From SVTX01 sp045612105 (GTDB taxonomy: Bacteria > Bacillota > Clostridia > Oscillospirales > CAG-272), in contig JAZKYL010000113.1 in assembly GCA_045612105.1 (NCBI GenBank), positions 265,447 to 329,446 of the forward strand: 64,000 bases of DNA. Reading direction: 5' to 3'. Below the pieces are notes generated by a model. It did not search any database. It was not told the DNA's origin and saw only the letters and a program-made list of their open reading frames with translations. The stretch's first letter is position 1. Each line of letters begins with the position of its first letter. A program made the position numbers and the translations under genes. Below, piece after piece: positions 44,301 through 53,095 of the stretch.

Positions 44301-46799
44301 TTCGTTATCTGGAACACAACGGGTCGAAAGGTAAAGCTTTCCCTCGACTTGGGCGACGTTACCCTCAAAAAGGGTGATACCTTCACCATCAACGCTATTC
44401 TTCTCCCCTGGGGCTCTCAGGTGCTCGACCGAGATTACGCTGATCCCAACAACCCCGATCCTGACGCAATTTATTACGATACTGTAATAAACGAAGCAAC
44501 AGGCGAGAAGTATATGGACAAGAACGTCCGTGCTGTAAGAGAAAACACTCTTATCAATCCTCTCAAGGCTACCGCCGTAAATGACTGCGAGATCATCGAT
44601 AGCGTATTTGTACCTAAGCTCAAAACAACAAACGGCAAAACTGCCGAGTTTACCCTCACGGGTGGTAACGACAACGTAACAGTCCGCATTTACGGATTTG
44701 AAAAGCTTACCTCTCCCAAGGTTGAGGAATTCGTTGACGGTGAATGGATCGAGTACAGACTCGATTCTTCAAAGAACCCCGACGCTCCGGGTTATATCCA
44801 CTATTACGACGGATATAGCGTATTCTACGACAGAAACGGAACCTTCTCCTATTCCTTCGTCGTTACAATGGATCAAGGAAAGGCAAGAACCTTCAGATTT
44901 TCCGTTGCAGATGATTTCGACGGATATCGCCGCGAACCCACAATCAATGAAAAGAGACCTGACGCGCTCGACGTCTACGTCGATGCCGTAGAAATACGCG
45001 ACGGACTCAATGGCGGAGTATGGGTAAGCGACACAAAGCTTTCCGACGATGAACGCTACGTTTCCCTCTTCGGTACGGGCGACGGTGCGCTCAATCATAA
45101 CGGTGCTCCCGTGGGTGAGGGATACCTCGTAGGCTATTCCAATAGCACGTCTCCCGTAGAATCAGGACACCTCTTCGCAGTTATGTACCGTCTTCCCAAA
45201 ACCAATGAAAGAGGAACCGGAAAGTTTGAACTCTGGACGAGTACCGTGAATAAGAATCCCGCTGAGGCTAACAAATCAACCACCACCGCTATCGAAGCTG
45301 ACGGCGAATGGCATGTTATTATAGTAGATCTGACAAAAGAAAGAGAATCCTTTGTTACAAACGAGTTTGTCGCAGATGAAAATGGTAAATATTACGCTCA
45401 GTTCCTCCGATTCGACTTCTTTGATAAGTGTATGCTCACAACCGACTATATCGATATCGCCTTCTTCGCTCTCGATAACAGTATGTTCGATATCATAAAC
45501 CACCTCAATAGCGGAAAGCTTGATCCCGTATCAACAATGACTCTTGTTGAAGGCACTAAAACCTATGAATTAGACCCTATCTCGGGTGAAAAAATTGACA
45601 ATGCGGCACCTACTCTCGAAAGCTTCATTCACCCCGACTGCACCGAATTTACCGCTTCCGCCCTTGATTACGCATCATGCGTTGACGGTATCAACGGCAA
45701 AACACTTGGTGGTGGCTCTAACTCCAAGATACTTGCTGAAGTTCCCGCAACCAGAAATATAAACGATACCCCATTCACTTTGGCTTATAACGGCAAAACG
45801 ATAGCTGACGCAAACTACAATAATTGTACCAGATACGACGGCACTAACCTTGTGATATCGGGTTGGACAGTTATCGACGGCGGTGTCTCAAAGTATGTTT
45901 ATTCCGTAGACAGCGGTAAGACCTGGAAGGATTGCTCAGGCTTCGGTCTGACCCCCAGCACACTGCCGGACGGACATCTTACCAATGCCGCAAACCGTAT
46001 CGGAAAAAATGACAATTCACCCTTCACCACCGCAGACGATAAGACAAACGGACTTTATCAGGGTCTCAACTCCCTGAACCCCAAAGGTATTACCGCAGAC
46101 CTCTCCGCTCACGTAGGAAAAACCGTTCACGTGATTTTCGCGGCTGTTCCCGCCAACGCAACCGACACCCTCTGCTTCATTGCTTACGTAACAGGCGTTA
46201 AGGTAGTAGCTGAAGAGAAGATCGTTGTAGAGCCTACCTATAACGACTACGTCAAGGAAGGCTCAGGCTATTCGGTGTCCGATCTTGAGTTCGCCGCTTG
46301 TATTGACAGAGTCTGCACTACCGTGGCAGGCAACCACGTTAACAGTAACTCAGCGTCGGTGCCCGTTGTTCCCTACAACAGCACTCCTATCTCTGCCGCT
46401 ACAAGCAGTGACAACAGAGCCCCCGGTACCTATCTCATTTTCTCCGGATGGGCAATAGTCAGAGGCGGAATCGAAAAATACGTGTGGTCTGCCGACGGAG
46501 GAAACACCTGGCACGACGTCGAGCTTTACAATACCACTTCTATCGTCAATCTGTCCTCCACCATTCTGAATCACGACAGACTCAAGGGGCTGGGATATAC
46601 CTTCGTAGCATCCGACGGCACCAACAGTATGTTCCAGAGTTCCTCCGACGGCTCCGTGATCAAGGGACTCGCGGCAAACCTGGAAGCCTACGCAGGAAAC
46701 ACCGTCGACGTGATCTTTGCAGCTGTTCCCACAATGAACAATGATACGCTTCGGGTCCTTTCTGTTGCCACCGGTGTTCAGGTGCCCCAAGCACAATAA
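41301..46799 (+). CDS. Giant surface lipoprotein A of an unrecognised paralogous family
   Basis: An 1832-residue lipoprotein. The signal peptide ends in IGTLTSCG (Cys 25); residues about 26-170 are a Thr/Glu/Ser stalk. Then: an N-terminal domain (about 175-295; ANKLANGV, YVENTMDVYVRM, FGYYYYEARLE), a beta-sandwich like a carbohydrate-binding jelly roll (about 305-440; GLRIDVSG), and a large core (about 440-1230) with YYHLSTGVTETNC, QPQHNSCGVHQW, MPQLDENRTFYEMKYE, GDTFTINAILLPWGSQ and VRENTLINPLKAT. The tail has one DGEWH module (about 1230-1405) and two SADGG modules (about 1440-1640 and 1650-1832; GGIEKYVWSADGGNTWHD). I recognise no catalytic family. The ATG follows AAAGGA, and the next two genes are paralogs. 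Confidence 0.88.
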   Translation: MKKTIIPFLSFLLALCMFIGTLTSCGDSSNQTEATTDDTKVDVTTAESESKHESGDQEITYASEETTVTHNTQEPETSNNETNSVETHDDTETEKQTVKDETDTVITVTEATTETTTETAIETSAEINIETESETFSETDTVFVTETVTESPETTANSEETTDEEKVEVTLPENSREAAMIENANKLANGVQAYFPYPDRTGFAFENHEMYLEYMLSSSKDQQVTALKNKDGHSYVENTMDVYVRMKDSGKTYYASKSTIPTTANLYRFGYYYYEARLEEQVFSDEVIITDEQRIRHNQIFNTNQIDEEHYQFIDNVLYVTNNDEATDPYIIFGKSYAGFTYSAEKYSFLKIKMKADPNCTTGGLVFIIAGNETGFSAKQSVGFTVIPDDEIHEYIIPLHGIEGYEGKLKGLRIDVSGSGASYEIHDMHLLAVDVGDAPTNLALNRSFHVYSDKMHQTIQVATTKETTGIDAIGITTSIAKETVTKLIAVDKDDNKYDDIDSVTDWSTISHVAFDIIDAGIFGYILPHDGTGGTIKVTLDGDNYVVIQERIPENGTIIPSRGEYDQEKGYYKGVVAHNANDFYINHRIYTDSSHDFNDFLAEAYIETNPIPDRLINVASSSTGAVYSGYDTARGIYRFTLSGPSSGFNDPYYKHPNKHYNVNFTIKAPDNWDSNRSIYVMTYTSVGSLESAAILDKEQLMLPIPLEVGKNFSEASGERNIFNINDETYGEVIFPMVLKAGEKNQYTVLNLYQRWGNFPLKQLSWIQFHSPYYHLSTGVTETNCILPWYTTKNSKGLNTLPDYRTMSAPFWAKQPQHNSCGVHQWLIYTDAEGNRVTSENIYDQINSYGPTYADVRMDYISDDGKIKISYTHTEMPQLDENRTFYEMKYEILEDVTINDFRNNFQFYSVYPNNNTGYYTKVGYLGTDNKPHYEEAVMDTKDENGNTVAATPVMYKLGDKYPYFSFFDMDNANPKHQEGYANVAVLIYDSKFVIGGEEADPGFVIWNTTGRKVKLSLDLGDVTLKKGDTFTINAILLPWGSQVLDRDYADPNNPDPDAIYYDTVINEATGEKYMDKNVRAVRENTLINPLKATAVNDCEIIDSVFVPKLKTTNGKTAEFTLTGGNDNVTVRIYGFEKLTSPKVEEFVDGEWIEYRLDSSKNPDAPGYIHYYDGYSVFYDRNGTFSYSFVVTMDQGKARTFRFSVADDFDGYRREPTINEKRPDALDVYVDAVEIRDGLNGGVWVSDTKLSDDERYVSLFGTGDGALNHNGAPVGEGYLVGYSNSTSPVESGHLFAVMYRLPKTNERGTGKFELWTSTVNKNPAEANKSTTTAIEADGEWHVIIVDLTKERESFVTNEFVADENGKYYAQFLRFDFFDKCMLTTDYIDIAFFALDNSMFDIINHLNSGKLDPVSTMTLVEGTKTYELDPISGEKIDNAAPTLESFIHPDCTEFTASALDYASCVDGINGKTLGGGSNSKILAEVPATRNINDTPFTLAYNGKTIADANYNNCTRYDGTNLVISGWTVIDGGVSKYVYSVDSGKTWKDCSGFGLTPSTLPDGHLTNAANRIGKNDNSPFTTADDKTNGLYQGLNSLNPKGITADLSAHVGKTVHVIFAAVPANATDTLCFIAYVTGVKVVAEEKIVVEPTYNDYVKEGSGYSVSDLEFAACIDRVCTTVAGNHVNSNSASVPVVPYNSTPISAATSSDNRAPGTYLIFSGWAIVRGGIEKYVWSADGGNTWHDVELYNTTSIVNLSSTILNHDRLKGLGYTFVASDGTNSMFQSSSDGSVIKGLAANLEAYAGNTVDVIFAAVPTMNNDTLRVLSVATGVQVPQAQ

Positions 46800-46820
46800 A
46801 AATTGAATTTTACAGTTTTT

Positions 46821-46860
46821 CCACCCCCACAGAAGTGTATTGTCCGTGGGGGTGGTTGTT
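46821..46860 (+). terminator. Intrinsic terminator of lipoprotein A gene
   Basis: A perfect 10-bp G+C-rich stem (46821-46830 with 46846-46855) followed by TTGTTTTG. Confidence 0.8.
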
Positions 46861-46926
46861 TTGCACAAAAACGTTTTGAATAATATATATATATTATCCA
46901 AAGTTTAATTTGCACCCTGTTTTCCG

Positions 46927-46955
46927 TTGACTTTAAGCTCAAAATATGGTAAAAT
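46927..46955 (+). promoter_or_regulatory. Sigma-A promoter of lipoprotein B gene
   Basis: TTGACT (46927-46932), 17-bp spacer, TAAAAT (46950-46955), 42 bases before the ATG at 46997. Confidence 0.65.
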
Positions 46956-46996
46956 TATGTATATCTTATTGCACAAATTGCAGAAAGGAAAAAGAT

Positions 46997-49900
46997 ATGA
47001 AAAGCAGAAAACTATCAATCATTTCTTTGATCTTGACAGCGGTTATGTTGCTGGGCATCTTCGCTTCGTGTACTAAACCGGAAGAAACCACAACTAAGCC
47101 CTCTGCCGAAACGACTGTCGGCGAGACTACCGAATCAAAATCAGAGAAAGTGACAACCTCGACAAATATCGATTCTGAATCAGAGGAAACAATAACTTCG
47201 GCAAACGCTGAAACCACAAAAACCGAATCTGATGAAGCAACAACTTCAGATAACACATCCTCTGAATCAGGTGAAGATACAACTTTGGCAAGCACCGATA
47301 AAGATACAGAAACGTCAAACACTACAGATAGTTCTTCCGATTCTGACGACACCATCGAATCCTCCGAAGCTGTAGGATCCACTGACGCTTCTGAAGAGAC
47401 AGAAAGCTCAGACGTTTTTGAAACAACTTCAGAAGAAGACGTAGTTGTAACCACCGAGACCGAAGAACCTATTCTTATCTCCGGTGAGAATGCCGAGCTT
47501 ATACATCTCTCCAATAAGCTTGCTAACGGTGTCTCTCCCTATTACACCGACAGCTCAAGAAACGAATTGACTATTTCCAATATGGAAATGGATCTCGGAT
47601 TCAATATGACCCACGCAAACGGTCAGATGCTGGTTTCCCACATTTCAACTAAAGACGGACATAGCTATATCAAAGACACTATGGACGTGTTTGTGGAAAC
47701 CACTGATAAGGTGCGTTACTATTCAGGCAATTCCGCAAACGTTTCCGGTGCTACCCTTAACATTTACAGATACGGTTACTATTATTACGAAAACCGTCTC
47801 GAGGGCCTCTCTTTTGTAAACGAGATAGTAGCCACCAACACAAAGACATTGAAAATGGGGGCAGCCGGCAGCTCACATTCAATTGATGTTGACAAAGATG
47901 CCTCAACTAATGATAGCATTGTTTACAGCATCACAGGCTCTGACCCCTATCTCGTACTAAAAAACATTAAGTTTGCCGCTGAAGACTACGATTACGTCGA
48001 GTTTACCATCAAGGCTACCGGTGCCTCCGGCGCAGGCGAGCTTTATATAGTCGCAGGAAGCTACAGCGGAATCAATACCTCTCAGGCTAAGTCCTTCGGT
48101 GTTATCACCGACGGTGAGGCTCACACCTACCGTTTGCCTCTTTCTATGTTCAATGATTATACGGGAAACGTAAAAGGAATGAGATTTGATATCGACGGAG
48201 CAATAGGATCCACCGTAGAGATCTCCGACCTTAAGGTATACAAGGGCGACCTCGGCGGTGCCCCCACTGATCTTACCCTTCAGCGTTCTTTCCTAACCTA
48301 CTCCGACAAGCTTCATCACGTTGCTCAGATCGCGACGTATAAAGAGGTCGAGAACATCCAGAAGGTCGGTATGGTCACAAGAATCCCCGTTGATTCGGTA
48401 GATAAGATCGTTGCAAAAGCTCATACCCCCAAGGGCGATTTCTTCTACTATAATCTTGACGATATCAGCGGTTGGAATAGAGTACAATACGTAGGTTTCG
48501 ACATTAAGGGCGCAGGTATCTTCGGATTTATCCTGCCCTATGATGGTTCTGGTGGAAATATCAAGGTAGAAATCGTAGACGGATACTACGTCATCGAGCA
48601 GACCAAGGTTCCCACCGATAATAAGCTGATCCCCTCCTGCGTATATTACCCCGAAAAGGATGCGGAAGCAGGTAGATATACTCCTATCAAAGGCAACAAC
48701 GGTAACGATTTCTTTATTGGTCAGAGAATCTATACCGATGAGAATCATAACTTCGATGAATTCATTTACGAAGCTGAATGTGAAGTAAATCCTCTTACCG
48801 AAAAGAATATCACCGTAGATCTTCTCAACTCGGATAACGCAACCTTTGCAGGCTACAACGCACTTTACGGATACTATAAATTCACAGTAGCAGGTACAGG
48901 CTTCAATCAGGCTTACTATAAGTACCCCAATAAGCATTATTCGGTAAAATTCAGCGTAACCGGCGACGAGTATGACAGACAGATGTACTTTATGTCCTAC
49001 ACCAGCTCCGGACAGCTTGAGTGTGCAGTATTGTTAGACGGTAAGCAAATGCTTCTTCCCGTTCCTCTCGAGGTTGCAAAGAACTTCAAGGGCGACGGTG
49101 AAAACAACATTTATAATAATGAAGACAACGCTTACGGCGAGGTTTATTTCCCCATGGTTGTCAAATCAGGCGAGCAAAAGGAATTTACTATCGTAGATCT
49201 CTACCAGAACTGGGGTAACGTTCCCTTGAAGCAGCTCTCTTCAATTCAGTATCATACCCCCTACTATCACCTCTCTACCGGCGTAACCGAGACCAACTGT
49301 ATAGTTCCCTTCGCGGTCGTTGGCCCCGCTCTTCCCGACTTTAGAGGTATGTCGGCACCTGTATGGAAGGGTCAGCCTCAGCATACCAGCGGCGGTGGAC
49401 ACTCCTTCCTCTGCTACACCGACTCTACCGGCGCATATCAGACTACCGATACCACGGGTGTAAGGATCGACTCCTACGGTCCTACCTACGCTGAGATCTC
49501 TCTTGACTACGCATCCTCCGACGGCAAGATCGTGGCAACCTACACACATATGGAAATGCCTCAGACCGACGAGAACAGAAGCTACTATGAAATGAAGTAC
49601 ACGGTTCTCGAGGACGTTGAGATCAAGGACTTTAAGAATAAGTTCAGATTCTATTACTGTACCGACAATAACTCCACAGGCTCCTACAAGAAGGTCGGAT
49701 ATCTTGACGAGAACAATAAATACCAGGTTGCCGACGTTGCGCCTGAAGCCAACTACGTCCTCGGTAAAGAATGTCCCTACTTCTCCTTCTTTATGATGCC
49801 CGACTGGATGAGAGACAATCCTCACGCAGAGGGTTACACCAACCTTGCATTCCTCATTTATAATTATGAGATAATCATCAACGGCGAAAAGGTTGACACT

Positions 49901-52900
49901 AATTTCTATCTGCGCAACCGTGGCGGTACAGCCAGCCTCTCCCTCAATCTCGAAGACGTCGAGCTTAAGAAGGGCGACACCTTCACCATCAACGCGATCC
50001 TTATGCCCTGGGGCTCTCAGGAGCTTGAGGACGATCCCGCAAACAGATACAACGCGGATCACATCCCCGAAAACTTCCACGGCTATACCTATAGCTCAGT
50101 TCTTCCCGACGGTACACTCTATATGGACAAAAACGTCCGTGACGTAAGAGAAAATACCCTTCTCAATCCCCTTAAGGCAACCGCTGATAAGGATTGCGAG
50201 GTGATCGCATCCGCGTTTGTTCCCAAGGTAAAGACCACAAACGGCAAGACTGCTGAATTTACCCTTTCGGGCGGTCATAACAACTGCGCTATCAGAGTTT
50301 ACGGATTTGATATGCTTACCGCTCCCAAGGTTGAAGAGTATGTTGGCGGTGAATGGGTCGAATATGAGCTCAACTCCATTAATCATGAGGACGGTTACGG
50401 CTACGCACATTATTACGATGGCTATGCTGTTCATTACGACGGCGACGGAACCTATTCCTACTCCTTCGTAGTTCCTATGGACAACGGCTCACCCAGAAAA
50501 TTCAGAATCGCAGCTGATACCGAGTTTGAGGGTTGGCCCGAGATCAACACTACCACCAATATTATCGAAGATCCCATCAATTACTACCTCCAGCCCGAGG
50601 AAATAATGCAGATGACCGCAAATACCTCCTCTATCGCAGGCGCGCTTCTCTCTAAGGACAGAGACTACATAAGTATGCAGGGTCACTCATCAGTAGCAGA
50701 GACTTATATGCACTTCTTCAACAACAAGAAGGATGAGCCTATGGTAACGGGTCAGTACGTTGTAGTTAAGTATAGAGTTCCTACGGGAATGAATAATCTC
50801 ACCCAGTTTGAGTTCTTTGCTACGACCGATTTGAGCTATTCCGCTGCTGCGGGAGATCATCAAATGTCCACACCCGCGCATACCGACGACCAGTGGCACA
50901 TTTTGATCGTTAACCTCGCGGATAAACTCGCAGGCAAAGAAGGAGTTTTCGTTCAAAACGATAACGGCGAATACGTTGCAAGCTTCGTCCGCTGGGATCT
51001 CCTCAACCAGAAGGTTTCCGCAGATATGTACATTGACGTAGCTTACTTCGGTCTCCACGACAACCTCGAAGAAATTTACGCTATGGAGCTTAATAAGGAG
51101 ATCATTCCCTCCGAAACTCCCAAGTACGTCGAGCTTGTTGAAGGCGGCAAAACTATTAAGGTCGATCCTAAAACAGGAAAAGAATACGTTCCTGTATACG
51201 TAGATCCCGAAAACGAGCAAGGCTACAAGATCTCCGACGTTGAATATGCTTCTTGGATCGACTTTATCAACAAAGCTAAGAATTCCTTTAGTATGCACAA
51301 TAATAAGCAGGTAGTTGAAGTCGCTAATCCCACCAAACAGACTATTGGTGACGGTATCCTTGTTCTCACCGGTTGGGCTGTAGTTGACGGCGGTGTTGAA
51401 AAATACGTTTGGTCGGCAGACGGCGGTAAGACCTGGCACGATGTGGTTATGTATAACGATGTTCCTCTTCAGGGTGCTGACGATGCTATGATAGAGGCAT
51501 TCGGAAGTATAAAATCCTACACAGATGCAAACGGAAACACCGTTAAGCCCGCAGTATCCGACATCGCTGCTTCCAAAGTAAACGGCGGCTTCGCCGGAAG
51601 CAGGGGAATCTGTGCTGACCTTATAAACTACTTTGAGCAGGGTGAAACAGTAAATGTAACCTTCGCGGCAGTTCCCAAGGCAGACACCACTTCCCTCTGC
51701 ATTATCGGTCACATAACAAACGTTGAAGTATTCGTAGCTCCTCCCTTTGAGCCTAGTGAGAACGTGAACAAGCTTATCACTCCTCAGGATATCAAGGATC
51801 AGTTAACAAATAAGCCTCAGAACCACGTTGGAATCAGTGGAATGGAGATCTCCATGGAAGGCGACTACGTAAGAATCAACTCTGTTGCAGGTAAGGGCGA
51901 TAGCTACACTACCGTAATGACCGGCAACACTCAGCATACCGGTCAGTATCTCTTCATTAAGTACAGAATCCCTACCGAATATTCTACTCTTAATTATTTT
52001 GAAGTATTTACCAGTACGGTAAACACTCACTTCCAGGGTGGCGACAACTTCAGATTCGACATTACTCAGGACGGTGAATGGCACGTAGTAATCGTAGATG
52101 TTTCTCAGAAGCTTGCTGCTACAAAATTTAGCAAAAATGCTGAAGGCAGATACCTCGCAAAGTATCTCAGAATAGACGTGTTTGACGCTGCTCCCTCTGA
52201 GGGTATGTACGTAGATATCGCTAAGGCGGGATTTGCGGATAACCTTGACGTTATCTACAAGGAGATCTGCACCGATATGGAATTCGTTACCGTTATCGGC
52301 AGCAGCACTCAGAAGATCGACCCTGCAACCGGCGAAGTTTACGTTAAATCCTATATCGATCCCACAAACGCTCAGGGATATACCCAATCCGCAGTTGAGT
52401 TTGCAGGCTACGTCGATATGGTAAACGGTATGGGCGGAAGCAAAGGAACCGCAAAATCGATCCGTAAAGCTATTAATAACACTGTATCAACCTTTGAATT
52501 CGCAGATCACAGCGGAACAACACTTGAAGGTACTCAGCTTCTTACCTTTACCGGTTGGTTGGTAGTAAACGGCGGTTTTGATAAAATCGTTTGGTCTGCA
52601 GACGGCGGCAAGACCTGGTACGACACGGAGTTCTATATAAACCAAGGTTTCGGTCAAGGCACATCTGCACACCTCGAGCAGCTGACAAAAACAGGAGCTG
52701 TCGTCAATGACGAGACGGCATCGCTTAAGAAGGTTACCTTCCAGGGCGGCGAAGGCGACGGAGTAAAAACTCCAGGTGTTGCGGCAAATCTTGCAGAATA
52801 TGCAGGACAGAATGTAAACGTAACCTTCGCGGCAGTTCCCACGACCGATACCGACGGTCTTTGCATTCTCCTTCACGTAACAGGTGTTCAGGTTCCCGCA

Positions 52901-52921
52901 GCCACAGACACAACCGAATAA
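46997..52921 (+). CDS. Giant surface lipoprotein B of the same family
   Basis: A 1974-residue paralog of lipoprotein A. The signal peptide ends in LGIFASCTK (Cys about 23); a Ser/Thr/Glu/Asp stalk runs to about 165. The N-terminal domain, the jelly-roll-like domain (GVITDGEAHTYRLPLSMF, GMRFDIDG) and the core (YYHLSTGVTETNC, GQPQHTSGGGHSFL, GDTFTINAILMPWGSQ, VRENTLLNPLKAT) follow in the same order. The tail is a two-module unit repeated in tandem: DGEWH type (50580-51110), SADGG type (51210-51740), DGEWH type (51780-52300), SADGG type (52360-52900). It has its own promoter and terminators on both sides, so it is expressed separately from A and C. Catalytic activity is not apparent. The ATG follows AGAAAGGAAAA. 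Confidence 0.88.
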   Translation: MKSRKLSIISLILTAVMLLGIFASCTKPEETTTKPSAETTVGETTESKSEKVTTSTNIDSESEETITSANAETTKTESDEATTSDNTSSESGEDTTLASTDKDTETSNTTDSSSDSDDTIESSEAVGSTDASEETESSDVFETTSEEDVVVTTETEEPILISGENAELIHLSNKLANGVSPYYTDSSRNELTISNMEMDLGFNMTHANGQMLVSHISTKDGHSYIKDTMDVFVETTDKVRYYSGNSANVSGATLNIYRYGYYYYENRLEGLSFVNEIVATNTKTLKMGAAGSSHSIDVDKDASTNDSIVYSITGSDPYLVLKNIKFAAEDYDYVEFTIKATGASGAGELYIVAGSYSGINTSQAKSFGVITDGEAHTYRLPLSMFNDYTGNVKGMRFDIDGAIGSTVEISDLKVYKGDLGGAPTDLTLQRSFLTYSDKLHHVAQIATYKEVENIQKVGMVTRIPVDSVDKIVAKAHTPKGDFFYYNLDDISGWNRVQYVGFDIKGAGIFGFILPYDGSGGNIKVEIVDGYYVIEQTKVPTDNKLIPSCVYYPEKDAEAGRYTPIKGNNGNDFFIGQRIYTDENHNFDEFIYEAECEVNPLTEKNITVDLLNSDNATFAGYNALYGYYKFTVAGTGFNQAYYKYPNKHYSVKFSVTGDEYDRQMYFMSYTSSGQLECAVLLDGKQMLLPVPLEVAKNFKGDGENNIYNNEDNAYGEVYFPMVVKSGEQKEFTIVDLYQNWGNVPLKQLSSIQYHTPYYHLSTGVTETNCIVPFAVVGPALPDFRGMSAPVWKGQPQHTSGGGHSFLCYTDSTGAYQTTDTTGVRIDSYGPTYAEISLDYASSDGKIVATYTHMEMPQTDENRSYYEMKYTVLEDVEIKDFKNKFRFYYCTDNNSTGSYKKVGYLDENNKYQVADVAPEANYVLGKECPYFSFFMMPDWMRDNPHAEGYTNLAFLIYNYEIIINGEKVDTNFYLRNRGGTASLSLNLEDVELKKGDTFTINAILMPWGSQELEDDPANRYNADHIPENFHGYTYSSVLPDGTLYMDKNVRDVRENTLLNPLKATADKDCEVIASAFVPKVKTTNGKTAEFTLSGGHNNCAIRVYGFDMLTAPKVEEYVGGEWVEYELNSINHEDGYGYAHYYDGYAVHYDGDGTYSYSFVVPMDNGSPRKFRIAADTEFEGWPEINTTTNIIEDPINYYLQPEEIMQMTANTSSIAGALLSKDRDYISMQGHSSVAETYMHFFNNKKDEPMVTGQYVVVKYRVPTGMNNLTQFEFFATTDLSYSAAAGDHQMSTPAHTDDQWHILIVNLADKLAGKEGVFVQNDNGEYVASFVRWDLLNQKVSADMYIDVAYFGLHDNLEEIYAMELNKEIIPSETPKYVELVEGGKTIKVDPKTGKEYVPVYVDPENEQGYKISDVEYASWIDFINKAKNSFSMHNNKQVVEVANPTKQTIGDGILVLTGWAVVDGGVEKYVWSADGGKTWHDVVMYNDVPLQGADDAMIEAFGSIKSYTDANGNTVKPAVSDIAASKVNGGFAGSRGICADLINYFEQGETVNVTFAAVPKADTTSLCIIGHITNVEVFVAPPFEPSENVNKLITPQDIKDQLTNKPQNHVGISGMEISMEGDYVRINSVAGKGDSYTTVMTGNTQHTGQYLFIKYRIPTEYSTLNYFEVFTSTVNTHFQGGDNFRFDITQDGEWHVVIVDVSQKLAATKFSKNAEGRYLAKYLRIDVFDAAPSEGMYVDIAKAGFADNLDVIYKEICTDMEFVTVIGSSTQKIDPATGEVYVKSYIDPTNAQGYTQSAVEFAGYVDMVNGMGGSKGTAKSIRKAINNTVSTFEFADHSGTTLEGTQLLTFTGWLVVNGGFDKIVWSADGGKTWYDTEFYINQGFGQGTSAHLEQLTKTGAVVNDETASLKKVTFQGGEGDGVKTPGVAANLAEYAGQNVNVTFAAVPTTDTDGLCILLHVTGVQVPAATDTTE
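50580..52900 (+). repeat. Tandem duplication of a two-module coding unit in lipoprotein B
   Basis: The DGEWH-type plus SADGG-type pair at 50580-51740 is repeated at 51780-52900. Shared landmarks include TGQYVVVKYRVP against TGQYLFIKYRIP, and GGVEKYVWSADGGKTWHDV against GGFDKIVWSADGGKTWYDT. Divergence is at the protein level, so the duplication is not recent. Confidence 0.8.
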
Positions 52922-52934
52922 ATTAATTACCCCT

Positions 52935-52964
52935 AAGGGCTTGTCGAAAGGCAAGCCCTTTTCC
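52935..52964 (+). terminator. Intrinsic terminator of lipoprotein B gene
   Basis: A perfect nine-bp stem (52935-52943 with 52952-52960) with an eight-base loop, followed by TTCC; the T-tract is short. Confidence 0.7.
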
Positions 52965-53095
52965 AACATCAAAAAAACAAAGATTTCAGAAAAAACTCAT
53001 CAAAATATTCAAGGAAATCAGATTGCATTTGATGTATAATATAAAAAAAGTGACATTTCCATCAAATAAACTGCTCAAAAACGAAAGGAAACGTT